Shown: positions 1 to 10,526, counted from the stretch's first letter. The stretch is DNA of 64,000 nt from Bretschneidera sinensis (GCA_023935145.1 CM043700.1:40342620-40406619); one strand, 5' to 3'. Notes: generated from the sequence alone by a model not told the origin. Numbers and translations: made by a program.

Positions 1-420
1 ATTTTGTTTCAATAACTATTCTAAATTTCTTAACTACGACATTACTGGTAGAGTTTGTGCATACTTCACGGATCCAGATCTGTAGATCTCTTGACAGTCA
101 CGGGTCTGGCTCCCCTGTGAGTGGACGGGGTAGGGGGCAGCACCCTCGAGAATTTCAGGTCCTATACACGTTTTGGGTTTGGTTTTTTGCTTGACGGTTT
201 GGGCTTGTGTCTATGAATAGTCGTGGTTTTGCAAGGCTTGTGCCTAATTAGGGCGTCTTAAGTTGCTTATAAATACTCTATGTTCTGATTGAGAGATTGA
301 TTATAGTGAAATTTGTGGTAGGACATAGCTTTATTCTAGGTAAACATGAGTATATTGTGTCATATTATTTTGTTTTTGTTTATTATTCGTGTGATTGACA
401 GGTTTCGAATCGTTCAATTG
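1..420 (+). repeat. possible LTR 3' remnant
   Basis: A TATA-like TATAAATA at 268-275 is followed by about 130 bases of T-rich sequence that resembles the R-U5 part of a copia LTR. No partner LTR, primer site or target duplication is visible, and the left edge is outside the window. The assignment rests on general appearance only. Confidence 0.25.
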
Positions 421-1745
421 CATCCCCTAAGCTAGCTAGCTACGAAAATAAGTGGGTCAAAAGAAGATGTATGTGCATAATCCTCAAGAAGATAAAATGA
501 GTTTTGATAAAATAGTATATTCAATAAGTATAAAATTAGAAAAAAATAGTAAATTTAAAAATAGAGTGTGAGCATTCTCTTATTCTGTTCTTGTTTAGAA
601 AATTTTATTTTAATTTGTTAGCTATAAGTCTTAAAAAAAAAATTTGGATTAACAATTTTAGAAATCTTGTGCATGAAAGTATCACGAATTGAAACGTAGG
701 ATCCAGATCCCGGTTCCAAGGTTATAGGGATCTAGGTGTTGGCTTTGTGCATATAAAGAGAGAGGCAAACGGGATGACTGGCAACTTGGCTAAGCTGGGG
801 CGTAAGGAGGAAGGAGAATATGGTGGTAATCCTTTGACACCGTGTTGGAGTTTTGGATGAAAGAAATTCATGGTGATGATGTCTTATGATAGTTGGCAGC
901 TTTAAGGTCGGGGTGATTTCTCTTTGCAACATAAGGGAGTTTCATACTTTTAGAAAATATTCTGAGTTTGCATGGGATTGTTTGCCCACTCTTACAACGC
1001 AGCATCATACTCAACATTAGTTAGGACATTGATGTTGAGCCACATATCACCATCCTCAAAGCCCAACTCATAGTTTCCATCAAGCATTTTGCACAACCAA
1101 AAGATTATTGGGTTACTTATCTGATCACAATTTGTTTGACTAGCCAGCTGACCTACTAGTAAGTGGTAATTTGAGTTCGGCTCATGATCCAAACCATTAT
1201 ATGCTTTGTTGGTCTTCTTTTGGCTTTGGGTGCATAATTTTTCTTGTTTTCTCACTCAGATCGCGATACTTGATGTGATGATTCATCTTAAAAGTTTCGG
1301 TAATGATTTTTTGACACCCAACTTTAAAACATGATACAAATTTGGTCACCTCACTCACTCACTACAGTGTTTTTATTACTCGCTACAATAATTTTGGAAG
1401 ATTAAATGATCAATTACTGGTGAAGCTTCTACACATATTGCAATGTTTAGTACTACACTTGTTTAGGTGTTAAAATTGGGTTTCAAAATCGGTTCCTTAA
1501 AAGTTTGAACAAACTGTTTCTTTTTTTGGCTTATTACTCTCTCTTTGACTTCTATTCTATATAGAATTTGGCCATTTAATTTGTTGCCACAATTGGTTCA
1601 TAGTACTAGAGTGAGCTTAGACTAACTTAATCTCACCTTTGTCTCAAATCTCATGTTTGGTTAGCAATGTGGGATGGAATTAAGTTAATCGCATCCTGCC
1701 CAAATACTACCAAATTATCCCTCTTCACTTTTCATTATCATTATT
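421..1745. other. intergenic, no supported gene
   Basis: AT-rich sequence without a convincing gene. An 87-codon minus-strand reading frame at 992-1255 has mixed composition and ends in a normal stop, but I do not recognise its product and see no exon partners. It could be a decayed coding fragment. Confidence 0.5.
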
Positions 1746-1932
1746 TGTTAAAGTTGGAAGTACTTTACATGACGAAAGATAATACAAACATGGGTTAAAT
1801 ATACATAGATGAGCACTAATATAACTCAAAAGCTTAAGCTCACGAGTCTTGGGAATAAACTATATAGATAATCTACTCTTATTTTTTTTTATTTTTTTTC
1901 GATGTGGGATAACTTGCATGTGGATATCCTAA
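1746..1932 (-). repeat. TRIM 3' LTR
   Basis: Same length as the copy at 2361-2547 and preceded on the minus strand by a purine tract. Substitutions between the two copies indicate an old insertion. Confidence 0.83.
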
Positions 1933-1940
1933 TGAATCTC

Positions 1941-2234
1941 CCCCACGTGTGAGTTATATACCAAACTCCCCCTTGAATAGAACCACCGGTCACCAACAAG
2001 ATATCCTAACAAATCTCCTCCACGTGTGAGTTATATACCAAACTCACCAAACTCCCCCTTGAATAGAACCACCGGTCACCAACAAGATATCCTAACAAAT
2101 CTCCTTCACGTGTGAGTTATATACCAAACTCACCAAACTCCCCCTTGAATAGAACCACCGGTCACCAACAAGATATTCTAACAAATCTCCTTCACGTGTG
2201 AGTTATATACCAAACTCCACCGGTCACCAACAGG
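1941..2234. repeat. tandem repeat, about 78-87 bp unit, inside TRIM
   Basis: Three and a half copies of a unit containing CACGTGTGAGTTATATACC, CCCTTGAATAGAACC and ACCGGTCACCAACAAG. Two copies carry an extra internal ACCAAACTC. The repeat includes the region next to the PPT, so the PPT-adjacent sequence itself has been multiplied. Confidence 0.85.
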
Positions 2235-2360
2235 AGAAGCCAATCCAAACTCAACCCTAGGAAAGGCAAACCATGGGAGCCCTACGAGACAGACAACCAT
2301 GGACAGTATCGTGGGAGTCACACGATCGTGACTAGCTCGAACCAAGCTCTAATACCAATT

Positions 2361-2547
2361 TGTTAAAGTCGGAAGTACTTCACACAGCGATAGATCATAC
2401 AAACACAGGCTAGATATACATGGATGGGCACCAATATGACTCAAAAGCTTAAGCTCATGAGTTTTAAGCCCAAACCATGTATATAACCTACTTTTGCTTT
2501 TTCTTTTCTTTTCGATGTGGGATAACTTGCATGTGGATATTCTAACA
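2361..2547 (-). repeat. TRIM 5' LTR
   Basis: On the minus strand it starts TGTTAGAATATCC and ends TTTAACA. The PBS follows after three bases. It matches 1746-1932 along its length with scattered substitutions. Confidence 0.85.
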
Positions 2548-3327
2548 TTGTTGTTATATTATTTGTTATTAATTATTATTATTAGTCCATATATGTCTGA
2601 ATATATCTGAATAGTTAATCTAAATCAATGATCTATATCTATCCAAAACGATATAACCAATGACTATACTCTTCAGTCATAGATCAATAGTTAAGATGTC
2701 ATATAAAATTTTTATTGAGCGTAAGTCAATTGACCTTTGATCTGCACCGTTGTTCACCTTCCAAATACTTTGTAAAAGAGTTGGAGTAACTCTTGAATAC
2801 TTGAGGTAGAAGGGGTCTAGTGAGACACTTCTTGTAAAGGTTTAAGCAAGACTTACGAAATTGTTTGGTCGATTGGTTCAAGTTAGTGAGAGCCTTGAAG
2901 AGTGGAGTAGGCCCGAAATTAATTTTTCATCAAACTTGAACATGAAAAGGTGTTTTAAGTATATAAAACAACAATTAAACTCTTCTCTATTGGTTTAAGA
3001 TTTTCGGATAATTTGTATATTTTAAACAATGGTCTTAAGGTTAAGCAGTTGCATCCTCATCTGTGATTAGTTTCTTAAATCTGTTGTTAATTTGTATCTA
3101 TTGGTTCCAAATTAATATGATGTAAGAATCGAATTCAAAACCCACGTTAGGAAAGGGCTTATCTTGACTCAGTCCCTCCCACTGAGCTAACTAACCCCAA
3201 CCCTTTGGGTTTAAAGTTAGTATTACAGTCAAATTTATTTTCTGGACACAAGAATTTTATGTTGGGTTTATTTGATGCAATGATATTTGAGTTGGCTTTT
3301 TCAGATTTTATTTTTGAATATATATAT
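2548..3327. other. intergenic with a 215-bp dispersed repeat
   Basis: No gene is seen. Positions 3102-3318 closely resemble 4509-4702, which lies in the intron of the small zinc-ribbon gene, including ATCGAATTCAAAACCCA and GGACACAAGAATTTTATG. Part of the local duplicated unit therefore occurs twice here. Confidence 0.6.
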
Positions 3328-3762
3328 ATACAGAGTCAGTAGACCACATTTTTTTTGCTTGCCGGATCAGTACTGCCATTTGGGCAGAAATCAAAGGTTG
3401 GCTGGGAATCAAAAGAAGTATGAGTACTATCAAGAGTGCTATCAAATGGATCCATAAAGAAGCAAAAGGTAGAGGGCCCTCTACCAAGGCTAAGCATGTT
3501 GCTCTGGGCAGTACTGTATACCACCTATGGCTGGCAAGGAATGCCAAACAATTTGATGGCATAGTTGTCCTCCCTGGTATCATAGCTAAGAAAGTTAAAA
3601 TTTATGTGTATAGAATAGTTTATGCACACTTTCCTGAGCTAAGACTTTTAATGTAATTTTGTATCTTTGTAAATACTTCCAAAGCTATATCTCATGTGTA
3701 TGCTCAATGTATTTTGTTCATAATTTGATTTATATATTTACATTTACAGATAAAAAAAAAAA
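3328..3762 (+). pseudogene. 5'-truncated LINE fragment (reverse transcriptase C-terminal part)
   Basis: The plus-strand frame entering at 3328 encodes a zf-RVT-like tail: ESVDHIFFAC, then WAEIKGWLG, then a segment with YHLWLARNAK and a stop at 3654-3656. This HxxxxxC and W-rich pattern is typical of the C-terminus of plant L1-like ORF2 proteins. About 95 bases of 3' UTR and an A-run (3752-3762) follow. The structure is a 5'-truncated insertion. No clear target duplication is seen. Confidence 0.7.
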
Positions 3763-3997
3763 GACCATTTTGTCGAATAAGCATTTAATCACCGAATATT
3801 AATAGTCAAATTAAATTGGTCTATCCATGCTTCAATCAAATTAAATTGGATATTTTAGTGCTTCTATTTGTCCAAATAATCCTCTTTGAATTATGATTGT
3901 TCACATTACAACTTAAAATTTGCTGACTAATAAGAATGCAAACATCTTGAAATTAAAAAAAAAAAAAAAAAGGTAGAGAAGAAATAATCCATATGGA

Positions 3998-4822
3998 TTA
4001 CGGGTTCTGATCTTCGTTAAGCTTCTTATTATTGGCTGAATCTCCTTTGTTGAGACAGTCATCTTTAGATGCAACCCCAAGACTTCCAATTTGCTTCTTA
4101 TTATTGGCTGAATCTCCTTTGTTGAGACTGTCATCTTCAGATGCAATCCCAAGACTTCCAATTTGCTTCATTCTTTTGGATCTTTTAGAGTTAGATCTTT
4201 TAGTGTTTGATATTTTCGGAAAATCAGATATTACCTTCCCACAAAAGGAACAAGATCTGTATTTAAAAAAAACATGTTTAAGATATTAGAAAACAGATTA
4301 CAAGGACGATGATAACAGAGAAAAAGTATATTTAGATTTGAAAAATTCAAAACAACATAAAATAGGTTGAAATTTTGAAATGAAATAAATATAAAAACAT
4401 TTATTTATTTTTATTTCGTTTTGACATCAAAAAGAAAATTTGAGAGCCATAATCTTCACTCTCTATGAATTAATAATTATATTCATTTTTTTTACAAACC
4501 AAAAGGTATTGGCTCCAAATTAACATAATGTAAGAATCGAATTCAAAACCCATGTTAGGAAAGGGCTTATCTTGACTAAGCCCCTCCCACTTAGCTAACT
4601 AACCCCAACCTTTTGGGTTTAAAGTGAGTATATTTTCTGGACACAAGAATTTTATGTTGGGTTTATTTGATGTAATGATATTTGAGTTGGTTTTTTCAGA
4701 GTCTTTCTAATATTTTTTTTCATTGAAAAATTATTCAAAAGAAGAGATATTTGAGTAAGAAAGCAATAAATTACTTACCTGACACGATCAACAAACCTGA
4801 TATTACAGTGAGTGCATGCCAT
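3998..4822 (-). CDS. small zinc-ribbon protein, copy A (TFIIB/BRF ribbon-like)
   Basis: Two coding exons on the minus strand: 4822-4779 and 4256-3998, joined through a GTAAGT donor and an ACAG acceptor. They give 303 nt (100 aa). The protein starts MACTHCN and has CTHC at residues 3-6 and CSFC-GKV at 17-23, so the spacing is CxxC-x10-CxxC. A basic stretch (KRSNSKRSKR) follows, then two copies of a 24-residue acidic/serine-rich unit. The order CxxC, CxxCG and hydrophobic residues resembles the N-terminal zinc ribbon of TFIIB and BRF1, but no cyclin fold follows. A 5' UTR intron (5195-4863) is likely: the donor is after CAACAAAG, the acceptor is CTAG, and a TATA box lies at 5271-5280. Conservation of the split frame in the paralogue at 25887-26544 supports a real gene. 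The function is not known, and copy A may be degenerating because its ribbon is shortened. Confidence 0.55.
4021..4164 (-). repeat. 72-bp in-frame tandem duplication
   Basis: 4021-4092 and 4093-4164 are near-identical. They add 24 residues (QIGSLGVAS...SANNKK type) to copy A. Copy B has one unit. The length is a multiple of three, so the frame is kept. Confidence 0.9.
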
Positions 4823-5264
4823 CGATCGTTATCAAGCGTTTGCAATATCAAGTTATCAACAACTAGAACAAGATGATTAAACCAAAATTAATTTAAGAAA
4901 AGTCTTATTTATTAAACAATAAAATTCGTAAGAAAGATAATTAAAATAAAAAAACAATAATCCAACTATTAGATTAGTGCTCTTAGCATCAGGTTTTGAT
5001 TTCTTTTTACCCTGTGTGATCATTAACACAACAGTATTAGGAAAGAATTTATTTTCCTAAAAAGGGGAAAAATCAGCATAATTTTGGAATATTTGCTGCA
5101 ACTTAATTCTAAACCCTAAAAATATCCAATGCAAGCTAGCTTGAAATTTGTAAAGAAAAGGACTTCAAAAAAAAATAAAATTGAAGTGTTAATACCTTTG
5201 TTGAATGGAAACAGCAGTAGAAAGGAGAGGGAGCAGATTGATGGATTGATTTCTAGTACATAAT

Positions 5265-5285
5265 TATGGTGTATATATAGTGGAA
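5265..5285 (-). promoter_or_regulatory. TATA box of zinc-ribbon copy A
   Basis: The minus strand reads CTATATATAC at 5271-5280, about 75 nt upstream of the first donor site. The same position in copy B has ATATATATTG (around 27031-27040). Confidence 0.5.
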
Positions 5286-5570
5286 AACCAATCCTTTCAA
5301 GGATTGGATTTTATGATGGTCTTTATGGTACTTTATTTAGGTATAAGGCGCCTTAGTTACTTGGGGGGGGGGGGAAGAATTACTACTAGACATGAGTTGT
5401 TGACTATTATAGATTCCCTACAAACACACCCAATTAAATGGCGTGCTTTTTTCTATTAAGTACAAAATTATTACTAATTGGTTTGGGACTATTTATCAAT
5501 TGGAGTAATAAAAAGAAACGTGAGATAAAAGTTCAACATCCATATCTTTTTACATTCGGAGAAATTATCA

Positions 5571-6317
5571 CGTGTACACTCAAATTTAAGTGTTTAATAT
5601 TTTAATATGTGAAAATAAAATCATTATGTATGAACTTAAGCAATATATGTGGAATTTTTTTTATGTTGTTTTTGATAGTATGAAATTAAAGTTTGAAATT
5701 ATAATTAAAATGAAATCACGATATTTTTTCACTATTTTTATGTTAAAAAAATAAATGATTTCATCTTAATTTCAATTCTAAACTTCAATTTTTCATACTG
5801 TCAAATGTAATTTGCATTGGATTAAGATGATTTTGGTAAGATTTGATCCTATCCTTTCACAAATTCTAGAGCACGCACATCAACTAACGTATTTTTTATT
5901 TTTTTTAAAAGAATTAACGATCTTGCGCTCATACTCACCGCTCTCGTATTTGATCATGAACTCCTTGCCTGTGTGCATGCAACACATTTGTTCAATGTTT
6001 TTTTTTTACAGTAACGAAAGAATGAATTCAAAGTCTACATGAAAGTACCGCTTATCATTCTTTTTATTGCCAATAAAATACTAATTTTCAATATTAGCTA
6101 ATCATTCTTCTCACTCTAGAAAACTTTTGATGTCAACCAAAATCACATGATAATATTTACGAAGTTTTTTATGGTTTGAGAATTCCACTGCTGTTTTTTT
6201 GGCTAAAATTGTTTATTATCATCAACAATTTTTTTGTGTAAACATACTTATTAACAAAACTAAGGGCATCCACAGTAATTATATTAACAAAACTATAGAA
6301 TTATCATAAGAAAAAAA
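5571..6317. other. intergenic, no supported gene
   Basis: AT-rich sequence with long T and A runs. I see no reading frame or repeat boundary worth calling. Confidence 0.6.
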
Positions 6318-6470
6318 ATAGGTCTATTGCATAAAACCAAGAAATTTCTATCAAATAAATTTGAAATGAAAGATTTTAGTGATGTGTTCTTTGTTTTGGG
6401 TATACAGATCCATAGAGATCGTTCCAGAGGTATACTTGGACTGTCACAGATGGCTTATATTGATAAAGTG
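6318..6470 (+). pseudogene. reverse transcriptase fragment fused to LTR
   Basis: Matches 22124-22275 (RT of element 1) with about ten substitutions, including the segment coding for SSKFEMKD and LGIQIHRD. It stops abruptly at AAGTG and continues as LTR sequence from a point about 75 nt inside the LTR. AAGTG occurs at both parental positions, so the junction carries 5 bp of microhomology. Confidence 0.85.
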
Positions 6471-6910
6471 ATATAATTTTATGGGTCTCCAAAGTATCAA
6501 GGTTCTTTAGTATGGACCACTTTATGTGCAGAAGCCCGATATGATTTATGTCTTTGTTAATGGGCCAAAGACCCAATGCACATGTGTGAGGTAACTGTTA
6601 GGGTTATGGTCCCTAAGGCATAGGGAAATAAATAGACATCAGGGGAGGGTGTTTAACGGGTGTTAAATTTTATTGAAACAGACAGTTCTTCTCCCTTCCG
6701 TCTAACATTCAGTTGATTGGTTCCTATACCAAAGGTGGTTCTCCCTGTACTATTAGAAGATCAACCCAATGAGGCGTGCTTGCAATGGATTCCGGTTTGT
6801 TTCTAACTCATCTTCTCAATATATATATAAAATTCTTGACAAGTTTAATATGAAAAGACCTTGGCTGTATCATTGATTATTTGTGTATTAGTATCAAGAT
6901 TAATATAACA
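6471..6910 (+). repeat. element 1 5' LTR, 5'-truncated
   Basis: Aligns with 23599-24073. It ends ATATAACA directly before AG and the PBS. The first ~75 nt of the LTR are missing and replaced by pol sequence. Confidence 0.88.
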
Positions 6911-6912
6911 AG

Positions 6913-6924
6913 TGGTATCAGAGC
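6913..6924 (+). other. primer-binding site, element 1
   Basis: TGGTATCAGAGC, the usual complement of the initiator methionine tRNA 3' end, two bases after the LTR end. Confidence 0.9.
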
Positions 6925-8098
6925 ATTTCATGTTAAATTGTTGAGATTCATATGAAAATTGAGTTTCTTGAATTTTTTCCCATAAAGTATGTTTAGGGCA
7001 GAAATTTGTTTTAAAAAAAATTGCTATAAATCCATGTTTGTTGATGAGATTGTACAATTACTCTGTGAATTGTATCTCAAAATATGGTTTTTTTTGGCAT
7101 AAAAATATTCAATTTTAGTGATTTTTGCGATTGATTCAATTGTCGTTTATCGAACCAACGCTGCAACGCTGGCTTTGGGTTTTGTTTTGTGGCTTAATGC
7201 GTGATGTCAAAACGATTTACACAGTTTTCACTTTTTCAAATATAACAAGTGGATTGAGTAGAAAAGTTAATAGTGATCGCATGTTCTGTGCATATTCTTG
7301 TCATTATGTGCATCTCCACATGTTCTGTGCAAGTTCTTGATCTTCCACTCATTACCTTTCAATTATAAAATGCATAGAAACTTAATAGTGGAGTGATCTC
7401 ATAGCTGATGCAAACAAAATCATTTTGCTTAGCTAAAGGCCAAAAGCACAAAAGACAAAAGAATGATACAAATTGTAATTTGCAAGAAACAAATCAAAGT
7501 GCATTACTGATCTTATTGTAATTCCGTTTCTATAGTAAATCGACCGCTTGCCAATTGCAAACATAGCAATTTGGTATTTCCTCAGCGCTAGCAATCTGTC
7601 CCTCGGGTAGATTGCTAGTGCCGCAACGCCGGTTAAGAAAATTTTTTTAAGGATTTTGTTCTGAATTTTATGTTTAATGTTTTTGATAAATGAATTGAAG
7701 TATTATGTTGCCAAAGCAATCTCTAATATGTAAATTTATTTATTTTAAAACATGTAAACATGCTATTAATATGTGAAAATACTCGGCCCAAAGGAAGGTT
7801 ATTTTTGCATTGTTAATAGATTAAAATAGTTGTGAATATGTGACAAATAAAGGTTGTCATGCGAATAATGTGCTGGTCCAAAGAAAGGCACATTATTTGG
7901 CAGGTTAGATTGTCAATATTCATGAACTATATTTGAGATACCACTTACAAGTTGATATTTCTGTTTAAAGACTAAGTATTAATGTTGTGCTAGGTATCTT
8001 GTTATAAGCCCACATACATGTGTATATATATACAGTTTTGTTTTAATTCATATATACATGAGTTGTTACTAATTGTGAGCTTTTGTTCTTGTTTATAG
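6925..8098 (+). other. element 1 untranslated leader
   Basis: About 1.2 kb between the PBS and gag with no sustained reading frame. It is AT-rich. The segment around 7740-7920 contains two similar blocks (AAAGGAAGGTTATTTTTGC / AAAGAAAGGCACATTATTT). Confidence 0.6.
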
Positions 8099-8931
8099 CA
8101 ACATCGATTTCTGCTAACATCAATAGCATTGGTGTGCTTAACGGCACGAATTTCAAGAAGTGACAAGATCATGTTATGATCGTGCTCGGGTGCATAGAAT
8201 TAGACTATGCATTGAGGGTCTATCACCCCGCACCTTTGACCAACGATAGTACCGCTGAGCAAAAAGTTGTATATGAAAAGTGGGAGCGAACAAATCGCAT
8301 GAGCCTAATGATTAAGAAGCACTCGATTCCGGATACCATCAGGGGTTCTTTTCCTGATGAAAATTATGCCAAGAAATTCCACTCCCAAATAGCAGACCGA
8401 TTCACCGCAGATGAAAAGGTCGAGACAAGCACCAACTTGACTAAGCTTGTCTCAATGCGGTACAAAGGGAAGGGGAATATAAGAGAGTACATCATGGAGA
8501 TGTCAAACCTTGTGACAAGACTAAAGGCATTCAAGCTGGAATTGCCAAAAGACATTCTGGTACACTTAGTCTTGATCTCTCTTCCTACACAATTCAGTCC
8601 TTTCAAAATCAGTGTCCAAGAGGAAGAGAGACTTAATCACGAAAAGGTTGAAAGTGCTTATTTAGCATCAACTTATCAGGACCCCAGTTCCAGCAAGAAA
8701 AGAAAGAGGAACATTAAAGGAAAAGAAACTGCAGGGTTTGAAAATTCACACCACAAGGGACAACAGAAACAAGATAAAGGTATAACTTATTTCTTTTACC
8801 ACAAAGCTGGTCATGTGAAGAAAGACTGCACAAAATACGCCAAGTATGTGACTTGGTGTGGGAAGAAGTGTAAACTTCTAAACTTTGTTTATTCAGAAGT
8901 TAATTTGGCCTTAGTACCTAAGAACACTTAG
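8099..8931 (+). pseudogene. element 1 gag (UBN2 type)
   Basis: The frame from 8099 carries the start of a copia gag (GVLNGTNFKK) and a stop at 8161-8163 where Trp is expected. It then stays open to 8931 (251 codons from the ATG at 8176). It includes the UBN2-type capsid helices and a lysine-rich segment, and ends near a knuckle of the form YFFYHKAGHVKKDC. The first two zinc ligands of the CCHC knuckle are tyrosine. This would abolish nucleic-acid binding by the knuckle if expressed. The stop that follows separates gag from the protease. Confidence 0.8.
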
Positions 8932-9190
8932 TGGATAGATACAGGTGCAACTACTCACATAAGTGTTTCTATGCAGGGGTGCATAAGGAGCCAAACATAA
9001 ACTGATACTGAAAGATTCATCTATGTAGGAAATGGCAAAAGAGCTCCTATAGATGCAGTTTGTTTATTTAGATTACAATTGGAATCTGGTTGTAATTTGG
9101 ATTTGGATGAAACTTTTTATGTACCGTCTTTTAGACGGAATTTGGTTTCTATTTCATGTTTGGACAAATCAGGTTTTTCTTGTTCATTTG
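8932..9190 (+). pseudogene. element 1 protease segment (pol N-terminal part)
   Basis: The frame continues past the gag stop with WIDTGATTHIS, the D-T-G-A form of the copia aspartic protease active site. Typical downstream blocks follow (YVGNGKRAPID, FYVPSFRRNLVSISCLDKSG). The frame contains a stop after the catalytic motif. It is cut at 9190 by insertion of element 2 and resumes after 20137. Confidence 0.8.
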
Positions 9191-10468
9191 TGTTGACCCT
9201 CACCTGTATTTTAATGATGACAAAACACAACTGTTATTATACTAACAGTACAATCTAAGTGTAGTAAGCAACAAAAGCATTCAATCAAGGATCAAGGTGC
9301 AAGAGCTCAAACCAAATCAAACACTCAAATGATGACTGAATAACTAGTATAGGTCTAAGGTATTAAAACCAGTGTAAGTCTCACTTGTAAATTGTAATAG
9401 CTTGTTCAATGGCTTGCACACAAAATGTTTTTTAAACATAACTTTTTACTCAAACGTTTTTAAGTTAAAACCTTTCTTAACACAAAAAAACTGGGTTGGA
9501 AGACAACCTAGTCGACTGGGTACATATACCAGTTGACTGGTATATGGGAAAGTAAGTCCCCAGTCAACTGGATGAAACATACCAGTCGACTGGTAAAATG
9601 GATAGTGAGTCCCCAGTCGACTGGATGGAACATACCAGTCGACTGGTAAAATGGACAGACAGTCCCCAGTCGACTGGTAAGATTAATCCAGTCGACTGGT
9701 ACCCCAGAAGCTTTAAAAACAAGAATTTTTAATAGGGCTTAATCGACTGGTATCTAGACCCAGTTGACTGGTAATTCAAAAAATATGACTATTGAACTCG
9801 AAATATGATCTTTTAAAGGCACAAACATTTCAAATTAAAGTTCCAATGGCCATATTAATTGATGGCTATATAAACCCACTCTATTGAGCATTCAATAAAG
9901 AGCTGGAGATATTCAAAAAATAAGAACACACACAATCAAGTAATTTACTCTTTGAAACACAAAAAAGCTTTGAAATATTCTTGTTGAGTCATTCTTTAAT
10001 CTTTACTTTGAAAGAGATACATTATTCAGTTGTATAAGTTTTCATTTGCTGTCTCTCTATCATTTACTTTACAGCATTTATTATAGAGGGATTACTTCCG
10101 AAAGGAAGGGGATTACTTCCGAGATGGAGGGGATTACTTCCGAGAGGAAGGGGATTATACAGTTTGAGCAACACTCGTAAGTTGCTTGTGTTCGGTTTGT
10201 GCAACACCCGTGAAGTTGCACGACTAAGTTTCTTAGTGGATTACTTCAAGGAGGTTCCTTGAAGAGAGTGGACGTAGGGTCGGAACGAATCCAATATTGC
10301 CGAACCACTATAAACTGAGTTTGCATTCTCTACTCCTTAAACTCTTTATTTACAGCATATTACTTGTTTAATTGATTGTTGGTTATATGTTTTTATAAAC
10401 TTGTATTTATTCCGCAAACGTTTTAAAAGCCCAATTCACCCCCCCTCTTGGGTTGAAACCTCAGTCTA
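9191..10468 (+). repeat. element 2 5' LTR
   Basis: 1,278 bp. It contains a cluster of AGTCGACT palindromes (about 9505-9775), a TATA box TATATAAA (9867-9874), and three copies of a short unit GGGGATTACTTCCGAGA (10084-10155). It is about 105 bp longer than its partner because it has more palindrome units. Confidence 0.92.
9505..9775. repeat. palindrome cluster in element 2 5' LTR
   Basis: About ten copies of CCAGTCGACTGG or close variants, spaced roughly 15-35 bp apart. Each is self-complementary, so each could form a small hairpin or a symmetrical protein site. Confidence 0.88.
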
Positions 10469-10471
10469 AAT

Positions 10472-10483
10472 TGGTATCGGAGC
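10472..10483 (+). other. primer-binding site, element 2
   Basis: TGGTATCGGAGC, one base different from the usual TGGTATCAGAGC, placed 3-4 bases after the LTR end. Confidence 0.85.
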
Positions 10484-10526
10484 GAGGTGCTCTTATTTTA
10501 GGCTTAACATCCTATAGTTGATCCTA

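Larger units (their letters stand above)
1746..2547 (-). mobile_element. TRIM (terminal-repeat retrotransposon in miniature)
   Basis: Two direct repeats of equal length (1746-1932 and 2361-2547, 187 bp each) begin and end TG...CA when read on the minus strand. Next to the right-hand repeat the minus strand reads TGGTATTAGAGC (2346-2357), the complement of the initiator-Met tRNA 3' end with one change. This gives an LTR-PBS order on the minus strand. Next to the left-hand repeat the minus strand carries the purine tract GTGGGGGAGA, as expected for a PPT. Flanking 5-mers are TTATT (1741-1745) and TTGTT (2548-2552), a near-match target duplication. There is no coding capacity. Most of the 430-bp interior is tandem repeats. 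This fits a TRIM moved in trans by an autonomous LTR element. Confidence 0.85.
3763..5570. repeat. segmental duplicate, copy A
   Basis: Collinear with 25690-27355. Both begin GACCATTTTGTC, contain the small zinc-ribbon gene with its introns and promoter, and end near AAAAGTTCAACA. Copy A has an extra repeat block at 4509-4627 and a 72-bp coding tandem duplication. Copy B has a longer coding exon 1 and a 29-base T run. Confidence 0.85.

Noticed and set aside
992..1255. 87-codon minus-strand frame as a gene
   Set aside because: No recognised domain, no exon partners and no promoter; length is within chance expectation for 64 kb. Kept only as a note.
4032..4289. 85-codon plus-strand frame over the zinc-ribbon exon
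   Set aside because: Antisense to exon 2 of copy A. The minus-strand model has splice sites and is conserved in copy B.
7125..7340. 71-codon frame in the element 1 leader
   Set aside because: Lies between PBS and gag and has no similarity to gag; the leader is non-coding in copia elements.
9505..9775. Possible CRISPR-like or integron-like array
   Set aside because: Repeats are short palindromes with irregular spacing in a plant LTR. There are no cas genes and no spacers of constant length.
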